From: Kiritimatiellia bacterium
Lineage (GTDB): Bacteria > Verrucomicrobiota > Kiritimatiellia > UBA8416 > JAIOPI01
Assembly: GCA_028822745.1 (NCBI GenBank)
Contig: JAPKCZ010000037.1
Span: forward strand, 1-10,358
Length of the DNA stretch: 10,358 bases
Direction: 5' to 3'
Shown: in pieces, positions 1 to 6,661 of the stretch
How positions within the stretch are numbered: the stretch's first letter is position 1
Layout: every line of letters begins with the position of its first letter
Program-made: the position numbers and the translations under genes
The notes under the pieces: model-generated
The model's input: the letters and a program-made list of their open reading frames with translations, nothing else
Told to the model about the DNA's origin: nothing
Database searches by the model: none

Positions 1-1
1 C

Positions 2-2491
2 AGGCGTCACCACGGAGCTCTGACGATAGGTGGATGACAGCACCATCTGGTTCAAAAGGCGGTGAAGATCCCATGTGTTGTTCATAAAGTCGCGTGCAAG
101 CCAGTCGAGCAACTCGGGGTGCGTTGGTGGAGTGCCTTGGCTGCCAAAGTCCTCAGGCGTTCGAACCAGCCCTGTGCCGAAGATCATCTGCCAGTACCTG
201 TTCACGGTCACACGCGCGGTAAGCGGATTGTTGTCCGCCGTTAACCAGCGGGCCAGTCCCAAACGGTTCCTTGGCAAGTCGGGCGGCATTGGGGGCAGGG
301 CCGTTGGCGTTCCTGCTGACACCGCTTCGCCGTGGTCGCTATAGCCCCCTCGCGTTAACACGTACGTTGGTCGCTGCGCTTTCATTTCGCGCATGATCAT
401 GATGGAGCGAACGCCATCCATCTTTCGGTTCGATGCGGCCCGCGCGTCGTGCAGTGTCGTTCGCGCGTCGGCCGTTTCCGTGCTGATGGCCGCTTGGAAA
501 TAGGGCAACAACTCGGACCGTTCCGCTTCTGATAGATCCGCTGCAGAGCGACCAAGAAGCCCTTCGAGGGTGATGCCGTCATAGAGTTGAGCAATTTCGA
601 TAGGCGCAAGCGCACGATCGAACATGCTGAAGGCGTCAACCTTGCCGTGCTTGAAGCCGCGGTCGCGAAACCGTTCGCCAATGGTCAGCTCTTCTTTGTT
701 GGTAATGCGCCGTGTCAGGTGATCACGTACGATGCGCGTCTTGGCCGGTTGCCCATTGATGAAGATGTTTAGTCCGGCTGCCGTGCTGGATCCGTCATAG
801 TTGATCACCACGTGCTGCCACGCATTGGGTGTGAGTGCGTTTTCGGCCTGAACGCGGATCGCATCGCCGGGCCAGAAATGCGCAAGCGTCGCTGTCGGTT
901 TCCCGTCTAGCAGAAGGAACTCATAGCCAAGGCTGCCCGCATCCTCTGCGGCTTTCGTGCGGTGGTACACCACCGCACGTGGCGACGCGTTCGAAATGTT
1001 AAGCCAGAGCGATACGGCAAAGGGGTGTTCACGAGCGTATGCGCCGACGTTGGGAATCTTGACGGCATCGTCGCCGGTCAGTTGAAGTGCTTGGTCGAAT
1101 TTGCCTGGGACGATCGTGTTGACCTGTGGGCATTTTGCCGGGTGGTCGGGCAGGATGTCGTTGCGCAGTTTTTGACTTTCCAAAGCGTCAAAGCTGATCT
1201 GGGCCGTCATGCCTGTCCATTGCAGTTGCAGGGGAAGGGTTTGGAGCCATGCGTCGAACGCAGGTTGGCAGGTGGTCGCCGTGAGTGCCTTCTCTGCGTC
1301 TTGAATGAGGCCTGTCGCAACGTCGAATTCCTGACGTTGCGTGTCGGTGATATAGGGCATTGCCGGCGTTGGGACAGCGTCGGTGAAATAGGACATCATG
1401 CCGGACTCGGCGATGTTGGCGAAGAACGCGCTCATGCGATAGTAGTCGCGCGTCGGAATGGGATCATATTTGTGATCGTGGCAGCGTGCGCATTCCATCG
1501 TCAGTCCGAGGAAGGCAGCGCTCGCGGTTTGTGTGCGGTCGGCCACGTATTCTACCCGGAATTCCTCCAAGTCACTGCCACCTTCTTTTTTGTGGGAGTG
1601 CAAGCGATTGAAGGTTGTTGCCAGAATCTGATCCGGCGTTGCGTCCGGCACGAGATCGCCGGCTAACTGTAGCGTGATAAACTCGCTGTAGGCCATGTTG
1701 CTGCGAAACGCTCGAATCAACCAGTCGCGCCATGGCCATACAAAACGCTCGCTGTCACGCTGATAGCCATAGGTGTCCGAATAGCGGGCGACGTCCATCC
1801 ATTCGGTTGCCATGCGTTCGGCGTAGGCGTCGGAATCCAGCAAGCCGTCCACGACCTGAGCGTAGGCCTTCGGTGATGTTGCCGCTAGAAATGCGTCAAT
1901 CGCCTCAATCGTCGGTGGCAGCCCAGTCAGGTCGAAGGTGACGCGGCGCAACCATTTTGCGCGCGTGGATTCCCCGGCGGGGCGAAGCCCCGCCGCGTTC
2001 ATCTTCTCGACAATAAAGTGATCGATTGTGTTGCTTGCCCAGTCGGACTGTGCCGCAGGCGCCGTGATCGCGGCAGGAACCGGCTTTAGGGCCCAATGGA
2101 TGTCATATTTCGCGCCTTCTTGAATCCATTGGTCCAAAATGGCCTTTTCGGCATCGTTCAGTGTACGATTCGAATCCAGAGGCGGCATGATTTCATCGTC
2201 ATCATCGCTGTGGATGCGGAAATGGACTTCACTTTTCTTGAGATTTCCCTGCACAATGCCGAAATAGCCGCCCAAGTCGGCGAGTGCGTGCGCTTCTGTA
2301 TCGAGGCGAAAGTCCGATTTCTGGTTTTTTGCGGTAGGGCCATGACATTGAAAACAGCGGTCCGAAAGGATGGGGCGGACGTCACGGTCAAATGAGACGT
2401 CGGCTAGGCCTGCCGTGGTGAGTGCGAGCACCGTTGCCCACGGCAGTAAGGTGATTTTTGGCACTGATGCGCTGAATCTAAACATGTACAT
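2..2491 (-). CDS. PSD1 family protein: PSCyt1 + DUF1549 + LamG + DUF1553 (3' end outside window)
   Basis: The minus strand is open without interruption from ATG at 2491 to the left edge (830 residues, no stop), so the C-terminus is missing. I checked the frame at several points (about 2480, 2000, 1497, 1209, 624, 45) and found no shift. A likely signal peptide (residues 3 to about 30) is followed by a PSCyt1 domain with FDRDVRPILSDRCFQCHGP; CFQCH (46-50) is a haem c-type motif. The PSCyt2/DUF1549 region (about 120-345) includes EWMDVARYSDTYGY and a second CxxCH (ECARCHDHKYDPIP, from 333). Residues about 465-630 resemble a LamG/concanavalin-like domain (HPFAVSLWLNIS, NAWQHVVINYDGS). DUF1553/PSD1 follows from about 690 (LARWLTADNNPLTARVTVNRYWQ). 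These proteins are exported and typical of Planctomycetes and Verrucomicrobia; a role near polysaccharide breakdown is inferred from genomic association, and the biochemistry is not settled. The start lacks a clear Shine-Dalgarno; ATG at 2485 is an equal alternative. A DUF1501 gene often lies next to this family, so the next gene beyond the edge may be one. Confidence 0.93.
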   Translation of the reverse strand, partial: MYMFRFSASVPKITLLPWATVLALTTAGLADVSFDRDVRPILSDRCFQCHGPTAKNQKSDFRLDTEAHALADLGGYFGIVQGNLKKSEVHFRIHSDDDDEIMPPLDSNRTLNDAEKAILDQWIQEGAKYDIHWALKPVPAAITAPAAQSDWASNTIDHFIVEKMNAAGLRPAGESTRAKWLRRVTFDLTGLPPTIEAIDAFLAATSPKAYAQVVDGLLDSDAYAERMATEWMDVARYSDTYGYQRDSERFVWPWRDWLIRAFRSNMAYSEFITLQLAGDLVPDATPDQILATTFNRLHSHKKEGGSDLEEFRVEYVADRTQTASAAFLGLTMECARCHDHKYDPIPTRDYYRMSAFFANIAESGMMSYFTDAVPTPAMPYITDTQRQEFDVATGLIQDAEKALTATTCQPAFDAWLQTLPLQLQWTGMTAQISFDALESQKLRNDILPDHPAKCPQVNTIVPGKFDQALQLTGDDAVKIPNVGAYAREHPFAVSLWLNISNASPRAVVYHRTKAAEDAGSLGYEFLLLDGKPTATLAHFWPGDAIRVQAENALTPNAWQHVVINYDGSSTAAGLNIFINGQPAKTRIVRDHLTRRITNKEELTIGERFRDRGFKHGKVDAFSMFDRALAPIEIAQLYDGITLEGLLGRSAADLSEAERSELLPYFQAAISTETADARTTLHDARAASNRKMDGVRSIMIMREMKAQRPTYVLTRGGYSDHGEAVSAGTPTALPPMPPDLPRNRLGLARWLTADNNPLTARVTVNRYWQMIFGTGLVRTPEDFGSQGTPPTHPELLDWLARDFMNNTWDLHRLLNQMVLSSTYRQSSVVTP

Positions 2492-2569
2492 CGAAATAGG
2501 GTAGGCAGATAGTGTGCGGCACGCAATTCAGATCGTTGTGGTGCTTCTGTGCAGGAAGGGTGGTGGTCG

Positions 2570-3154
2570 ATGAAAGGGCGCATCGTGTGTTGTTTATATA
2601 GAATAGGAAGGGTGGGAGTCGCGCTTCTGTTCTTGGCGCTACTCGGCCCGGCGAAGGCCGATGTGCTTGTGCCGACGGCGGGCACCGCCGGTTTTGTGGA
2701 GGTTTCGGGTCGGGCGAACCCGGATGTCGTAGGCGGGGACATGGGGGTCCTTGGCTGGTTTAATGGTCATCTTTCCGCAAAAGGCAGCTTGTCGTTTCTC
2801 GCTTCAGAACCTCTGGACGATTTTTTTACGGGTGTGAATATCAGTTTGCAGACGCAGTTCCCATGGCGATTTTCGCCTTATGTTGGAGTGGGGGCGTTCG
2901 CCGGGTACTCGCGCGAAGATGTTCGGGCTGAAAATGACGATCGGGACAACGATCACGATGGCTACACGGATGAGCGTGGTGAAGAAAAGAGCGTGGTCGA
3001 TAACGTGACGTCGAGCGTGTACCCGGAACTCGGGCTGCTGCTGTGGATTAAGGATGATGTAAGACTAAGCCTATCGGGGCGCTACCATATATCGTCAGAA
3101 GGTCGCGAATTCGACGCGTGGGTTTATGCTGTTGGATTTGCTGTGCGTATGTGA
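2570..3154 (+). CDS. Predicted outer-membrane beta-barrel protein with an Asp-rich Ca-binding-like loop
   Basis: This 194-residue protein starts at ATG 2570. A GTG at 2549 is in frame, but an AGGAAGG stretch at 2553-2559 lies inside that extension and at usable distance from 2570, and the signal peptide reads better from 2570: a basic start, the hydrophobic run VALLFLALLG and a cleavage-like AKA before D31. The mature part has alternating, Gly- and aromatic-rich short strands (for example FSPYVGVGAFAGYSRED and ELGLLLWIKDDVRLSLSGRY), as in small OMP/porin-like eight-strand barrels. Residues about 121-136 form an acidic loop containing DNDHDGYTDE, which matches the thrombospondin type 3/EF-loop consensus DxDxDGxxDE and so suggests calcium binding in an extracellular loop. 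The C-terminus is FAVRM, not the usual terminal Phe or Trp. I do not recognise a named family. It is 41 nt upstream of the sulfatase on the same strand with no visible terminator between, so co-transcription is plausible. Confidence 0.75.
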   Translation: MKGRIVCCLYRIGRVGVALLFLALLGPAKADVLVPTAGTAGFVEVSGRANPDVVGGDMGVLGWFNGHLSAKGSLSFLASEPLDDFFTGVNISLQTQFPWRFSPYVGVGAFAGYSREDVRAENDDRDNDHDGYTDERGEEKSVVDNVTSSVYPELGLLLWIKDDVRLSLSGRYHISSEGREFDAWVYAVGFAVRM

Positions 3155-3195
3155 GGATTTTCGATGCTAGCCAAAACTCAAAAAGGATCTAACGG

Positions 3196-4581
3196 ATGAA
3201 ATTTGTGCGACTCGAGACGTTTTCATGCATTCGAATGCTGAGACGATGTCTCGCCCTGTTTGTGGTGCTGCTGTGCGGCGTAACGGTCGATGACGCGCGC
3301 GGCGCCGACAAACCGAACATTCTGTTCTTGCTCTCGGACGATCAGGCTTGGACGGATTACTCGTTTATGGGCCACGAGATGATTCAGACGCCTCACATTG
3401 ACGCATTGGCCAAGGATGGGGTTCTGTTTCGCCGTGGTTATGTGCCCACGCCCTTGTGTCGTCCTTCGTTGATGTCACTGGCGACGGGCCACTATGCCAG
3501 CACGCATGGCGTGACTGGGAACGACCCTTCTCGAAAGCACTACACAGGTCCTGCGAAGAATGAGGCACGCGCGGCCCTGATCGCTAAAATTGATGCTTTC
3601 GACACGTTGCCCGAGCTGTTGGTTGAGCAAGGGTACGTGTGTCATCAAAGCGGCAAATGGTGGGAAGGCAATTTCAGCCGCGGCGGTTTCACGCATGGAA
3701 TGACCCGCGGGTTTCCCGAGCCTGGGGGGCGCCATGGGGATGACGGTCTTAAAATTGGCCGAAAAGGACTTGCGGCGTGCACCGACTTTATTGACATGGC
3801 TGTCGAGGAAGAGAAGCCCTTCTACATGTGGTACGCACCTTTTATGCCGCACGCGCCGCATACGCCCCCAAAGGCCTACTTGGCGAAGTATGAAGGCCGC
3901 GTACCGCTGCCGGTGGCAAAGTATTACGCGATGTGCGAATGGTTTGATGCGACGTGCGGCGAATTACTAGCCCATCTGGATGCAAAAGGGATTCGCGAGA
4001 ACACACTGGTTGTTTACGTGGGCGATAACGGCTGGATTCAGCATCCCGAGCATGCGAACCGCTACGATAAGCGCTCAAAACAGACCTGCTACGAGGGCGG
4101 CATTCGACAGCCCACCATCTACAGCTGGCCGGGTACGCTCGCCGCGCAGGATCGAGCGGAGCTTGTCAGCAGCATTGACATCTTCCCGACGATTTTAGCC
4201 GCCGCAGGTGCGCGCCAGCCGGCGCGTCCGGTTCCGGGATTAAATCTGCTCGATGCAATGAAGATGAAGACGCCCGTGGCGCGGGAGGCTATCTTTGGTG
4301 AATCCTTTGCGCACGACATTGTTGATTTGGGCGATCCTGAAAAATCGTTGGTATACCGATGGTGCATCAAAGGGCGTTGGAAGTTGCTTTTGAGTTACGA
4401 TGGCGAACTGGGGCCTTATAAATCCTCACACGATTACGATAAGTTGCCGCAGTTGTTTGATCTCGTCGTCGACCCACATGAAAAAAACAATTTGGCTGCC
4501 GATAAGCCGGATGTCGTCGCCGAGCTGGCCAGCCAAATCGATGCGTGGTATCCCCTGAAGACGGCCAAGCTGCTTCCCTGA
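3196..4581 (+). CDS. Secreted sulfatase (type I, alkaline-phosphatase superfamily) with variant active-site signature
   Basis: This 461-residue protein is expected to hydrolyse sulfate esters after export; its substrate cannot be told from sequence, but sulfated polysaccharides are likely in a PVC bacterium. AAGGA at 3183-3187, 8 nt before ATG 3196, supports this start although it gives the signal peptide a long N-region; Met14 would give a more compact one (MLRRCLALFVVLLCG). Visible features are PNILFLLSDDQ with metal-binding D48 and D49, the signature LCRPSLMSLATG with C88 as the expected formylglycine site, GKW at 153-155, MPHAPH with H219 and H222, YVGDNGW with D277 and N278, and K295 before CYEGGIRQP. 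C-terminal LVVDPHEKNNLA is the usual FDLxxDPxExxNL element. Oddities: the arginine of C-x-P-x-R is leucine (C-R-P-S-L), and the histidine of GKWHLG is tryptophan (GKWWEG). It lies 41 nt after the barrel gene and opposite a PSD1 gene, a common PVC association. Sulfatase family membership is secure; activity is less so. Confidence 0.93.
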   Translation: MKFVRLETFSCIRMLRRCLALFVVLLCGVTVDDARGADKPNILFLLSDDQAWTDYSFMGHEMIQTPHIDALAKDGVLFRRGYVPTPLCRPSLMSLATGHYASTHGVTGNDPSRKHYTGPAKNEARAALIAKIDAFDTLPELLVEQGYVCHQSGKWWEGNFSRGGFTHGMTRGFPEPGGRHGDDGLKIGRKGLAACTDFIDMAVEEEKPFYMWYAPFMPHAPHTPPKAYLAKYEGRVPLPVAKYYAMCEWFDATCGELLAHLDAKGIRENTLVVYVGDNGWIQHPEHANRYDKRSKQTCYEGGIRQPTIYSWPGTLAAQDRAELVSSIDIFPTILAAAGARQPARPVPGLNLLDAMKMKTPVAREAIFGESFAHDIVDLGDPEKSLVYRWCIKGRWKLLLSYDGELGPYKSSHDYDKLPQLFDLVVDPHEKNNLAADKPDVVAELASQIDAWYPLKTAKLLP

Positions 4582-4634
4582 TTTTTGGTGCGGCTTTGGA
4601 CAGTGTCGGCGAGAGGGTGGTTCAGGGCGCGCCG

Positions 4635-4877
4635 TCAGCCCTCTTGGGCGGGACGCTTAAAGAAGGCTGCCGCATAGCCATCCCCGCCGCCGTAGGACCC
4701 GAACTCAAGGGGCGAAACGCTGACAAGCTCCCAGCCTTCCCTTCCGAGTTCTTTGATCGCTTCATCACTCGCCGGGTCGACCTGACGGACCAGTTCGCCG
4801 CGGTTGAAGAAGCCTGGAATCTTTGACGTGAAACGCGAGATGCGTAGCGTCAGCGTCGTATATTCCCATTTCGTCAT
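4635..4877 (-). CDS. DUF4177-like small protein
   Basis: This 80-residue protein starts at ATG 4877, chosen because AAAGG lies about 9 nt upstream and because homologues of this type begin with M-x-x-WEYxTL. An in-frame TTG at 4928 would add 17 residues that look non-domain-like. The pattern TKWEYTTLTL near the start and LGREGWELVSVSPLEFG in the second half is the DUF4177 hallmark (a strand, a variable part, then a helix plus LNxLGxxGWELVxV). The family is small, soluble and of unknown function. There is no signal peptide or membrane segment. It lies downstream of uppP on the same strand with a 118-nt gap that contains a possible promoter of its own, and ends 53 nt from the convergent sulfatase gene. 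No function can be assigned from context. Confidence 0.82.
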   Translation of the reverse strand: MTKWEYTTLTLRISRFTSKIPGFFNRGELVRQVDPASDEAIKELGREGWELVSVSPLEFGSYGGGDGYAAAFFKRPAQEG

Positions 4878-4939
4878 AGGGTCTCGCCTTTGAATTGCGT
4901 TGGAACGATACGTCCTTACCGTCTCCAACAGACGGCCAA

Positions 4940-4968
4940 AGTTTACGTTTCCCTGTACAATCGCACAA
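4940..4968 (-). promoter_or_regulatory. Possible sigma70-like promoter for the DUF4177 gene
   Basis: Read on the minus strand there is TTGTGC (4968-4963), a 17-nt spacer, then TAAACT (4945-4940), matching 3 of 6 and 4 of 6 consensus positions. Transcription would start near 4933, upstream of ATG 4877. The match is modest and rests on position and spacing alone. Confidence 0.25.
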
Positions 4969-4995
4969 GTGCAATTCGCCGCCGGGCTGCCGTGG

Positions 4996-5775
4996 CTAGA
5001 TCAGGAGCATGCCGACGAAGCCGATTATCAGGCAGTAGACGCCGAACCACTTGAAGACACCTTTTGTCAGCGCGCGTACCATCAAGATGATCGCCGCATA
5101 GCCCACCGCTGCTGAAACACTGAACGCAAGTGCCAGTTCGGTGGGCGAGAGTTCCCCTGTGCCATCACGAATAACATCGCCGATCGACATCAAGGTTGCC
5201 CCGCCAATAGCAGGCAGCATAAGCAGCAGAGAAAACTCCGCCGCTGTTCTGGGGCTCAATCCAAGATGTCGTGCCACCGTGATGGTTGTCCCAGCACGGC
5301 TGACGCCGGGAAGTATGGCCATGGCCTGGGCTAAACCGATGTAAATGGCTGAGCGTAGAGACAACGGGCGGGCGCTGCCTGGGCGTACAAACACCAGCGA
5401 CAATAGAATCATGCCCGTCGTGATCAGCATGGCGCAAATGAAGGTCGGGCTGTCAAAAAGGGATTCCAGTGCATCCCCGCAGAGGATACCCAGCAGTCCG
5501 ACAGGCACGGTGGCCACAATCAGGTAAAGCACTTCCCTGCGGCCAGCACTGGCACGTTGATTCAGCTCTTGCAGGATTCGCGCCAGGCGTTTTCTGTAAT
5601 AAATGAGAACCGCAAGCATCGTCCCGGCATGCGTGGTTACCTCAAAGATCAGCCCTGGGGGGTTGAAATTGACAAAATGGCTCGCCAAGCCCAGATGACC
5701 AGAGCTGCTGATCGGCAAGAATTCTGTCAGGCCCTGAACGGCGGCGAGGAAAATGACCTTAACAAGATCGAGCAT
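4996..5775 (-). CDS. uppP: Undecaprenyl-diphosphatase (UppP/BacA)
   Basis: This 259-residue polytopic membrane protein dephosphorylates undecaprenyl diphosphate to undecaprenyl phosphate, recycling the lipid carrier for peptidoglycan and other envelope glycans; overproduction of the family gives bacitracin resistance. ATG 5775 was chosen because the family begins with a hydrophobic helix directly before the active site. An ATG at 5826 would add 17 residues, and it overlaps a possible -10 box. The first catalytic motif (E/Q)xxxE is QGLTE (Q14 to E18), followed by FLPISSSGHL with H27. The second, PGxSRxxxT, is LPGVSRAGTT with R160; the Ser usually following Arg is Ala, a known type of variation. 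Several hydrophobic segments are visible, including the C-terminal VYCLIIGFVGMLLI. Length fits the family (about 260-275). It is the first gene of the minus-strand pair and is divergent from the HAD-mazG operon. Confidence 0.95.
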   Translation of the reverse strand: MLDLVKVIFLAAVQGLTEFLPISSSGHLGLASHFVNFNPPGLIFEVTTHAGTMLAVLIYYRKRLARILQELNQRASAGRREVLYLIVATVPVGLLGILCGDALESLFDSPTFICAMLITTGMILLSLVFVRPGSARPLSLRSAIYIGLAQAMAILPGVSRAGTTITVARHLGLSPRTAAEFSLLLMLPAIGGATLMSIGDVIRDGTGELSPTELALAFSVSAAVGYAAIILMVRALTKGVFKWFGVYCLIIGFVGMLLI

Positions 5776-5824
5776 TAGGGATACCGAGCCATTGGCAAAA
5801 CAGATCAAAAAGGAGCGAACGCAC

Positions 5825-5852
5825 ATCCTAAAAGCACATCGCCATGCTGCAA
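5825..5852 (-). promoter_or_regulatory. uppP: Possible promoter for uppP
   Basis: Read on the minus strand there is TTGCAG (5852-5847), a 16-nt spacer and TAGGAT (5830-5825). Transcription would begin near 5816, between the two candidate uppP start codons, so it would favour ATG 5775. Matches are 3 of 6 and 4 of 6, so this is weak. Confidence 0.25.
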
Positions 5853-5889
5853 GGAAAAAGGAGTAAAGGAAAGCCGCTGTGCAAATGTG

Positions 5890-5918
5890 TTGAATGTCCC
5901 GCGCAGTGGGCCTATATT
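5890..5918 (+). promoter_or_regulatory. Sigma70-like promoter of the HAD-mazG operon
   Basis: TTGAAT (5890-5895) and TATATT (5913-5918) are separated by exactly 17 nt and match 4 of 6 and 5 of 6 consensus positions. A start near 5925 gives a short leader before the Shine-Dalgarno AAGGAGG at 5948-5954 and GTG 5964. It lies in the divergent gap with uppP and is the best promoter candidate in the window. An imperfect inverted repeat (5904-5927) spans the -10 box. Confidence 0.6.
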
Positions 5919-5927
5919 GTGCCCCTG
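5904..5927. repeat. Imperfect inverted repeat over the -10 box
   Basis: The left arm CAGTGGGC (5904-5911) pairs with the right arm GCCCCTG (5921-5927) with a single bulged T, leaving CTATATTGT between them. Because it surrounds the -10 box and sits at or before the likely transcription start, it would act as DNA, possibly as an operator for a dimeric regulator. It is short and could be chance. Confidence 0.3.
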
Positions 5928-5947
5928 TTTGAATTTTTGTTCTGTTG

Positions 5948-5966
5948 AAGGAGGATCTGTATAGTG
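5948..5966 (+). promoter_or_regulatory. Strong Shine-Dalgarno and GTG start of the HAD-like gene
   Basis: AAGGAGG (5948-5954) is a full anti-16S match, 9 nt before GTG 5964. It decides where translation of the HAD-like gene begins, and it does so in a different frame from most of the conserved coding region. This is the key evidence for a frameshift downstream. Confidence 0.75.
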
Positions 5967-6661
5967 GCCGACGACTCTAATGCTCAAGAGGAGCAACCCG
6001 TTCTCGCACTCGTTTTGAACTCGAGAATATCGCAATTACCGGCCGCGACGGCCTATTTAAGGCGTTCGAAAAGGCTTTATCTAAACAAAAGGTAAAATTC
6101 ACACCTAGCCAGTACTCTCGTCATTGCGTCGACAAGTCGATTCATTCGGGCGTCGAAGGTGTGATGAACGCCGAAAAGGGATCCGAAACCGTCGACGAAG
6201 CACTCGTCGATGAGGTCATCAAAAATGCTGAATCAGCATTGACCGCGGCCGCGAAATCACCAAATGCCGACTTGGATGCTGCGATTACACGCTTAGGCAA
6301 AAAAGGGATCGTCTTTGGCGCGGTGTCGGCCCTGCCGGAAGCGCTTTCTGAGAGCCTAAGCACAGCGCTGAACGCTGAAGAACGCGGAATTACGGTCGGA
6401 ACGACGGGTAATCCACGTGGTCGTCGCTTGAGCTCGGATTCATGGCGTAAGCTGGCAAGCAAGCTTGATGTGCGCCCGTTTCATTGTGTTGCTCTGTGCA
6501 CGAGTGCAGCTGGTTGTCGCGCCGCGGTAGCGGCAAACATGATCTGCGTTGCCATACCTGACGCCTACACCGAGTTTCAGGATTTTGGTGGCGTGAAAGC
6601 CGTTCTTGATTCCTTTGATGCAAAGGTTATTCAGCGGCTCTTTGACGCAATGAATGACTAA
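5964..6661 (+). CDS. HAD-superfamily-like protein, apparent one-base frameshift near 6013-6016, degenerate catalytic motifs
   Basis: Translation should start at GTG 5964, behind a perfect Shine-Dalgarno. That frame begins MADDSNAQEEQPVLALV and then leaves domain-like sequence, stopping at 6093-6095. The next frame (positions 2 mod 3) is open from 5981 to TAA 6659-6661, but has no usable start before ATG 6161, which lies well inside the homologous region. Joining the frames at the T run 6013-6016, as if one T were missing, gives PVLALVFELENIAITGRDGL, which fits the first strand of a HAD fold. The repaired protein is about 232 residues, normal for this class. The C-terminal part, CVALCTSAAGCRAAVAANM then AIPDAYTEFQDFGGVKAVLDS, resembles the EDSxxGxxAAxAAGM segment of beta-phosphoglucomutase-like HADs. 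Catalytic residues appear replaced: motif I DxDG reads ELEN and the motif IV acidic pair reads LC. It overlaps mazG by 8 nt. It could be a sequencing error, a recent pseudogene or recoded; if the frames are not joined, the product from 6161 has 166 residues. Confidence 0.7.

Noticed and set aside
962..1666. A 234-residue plus-strand open frame
   Set aside because: It lies entirely inside the PSD1 gene on the other strand, whose frame carries recognisable DUF1549 and LamG sequence. The plus frame has no recognisable domain and no Shine-Dalgarno.
3475..3861. A 128-residue minus-strand open frame
   Set aside because: It is antisense to the sulfatase core, including its active-site region, and resembles no protein I know.
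4624..4642. Possible AGGGC/GCCCT stem between the sulfatase and DUF4177 genes
   Set aside because: The stem is only 5 bp with a 9-nt loop, has no T-run on either side and overlaps the last codons of the DUF4177 gene.
4919..4935. Hairpin CCGTCT-CCAAC-AGACGG between uppP and the DUF4177 gene
   Set aside because: The 6-bp stem has no T-run on the minus strand where uppP transcripts would end, so a terminator call is not supported.
6013..6017. Programmed -1 frameshift site
   Set aside because: The codons GTT TTG do not form a canonical X XXY YYZ slippery heptamer, and I see no obvious strong stimulatory structure. A one-base deletion or sequencing error is simpler.
5805..6035. A 76-residue minus-strand open frame across the uppP-HAD gap
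   Set aside because: It covers the promoter, Shine-Dalgarno and start of the HAD-like gene and has no recognisable domain or ribosome binding site.
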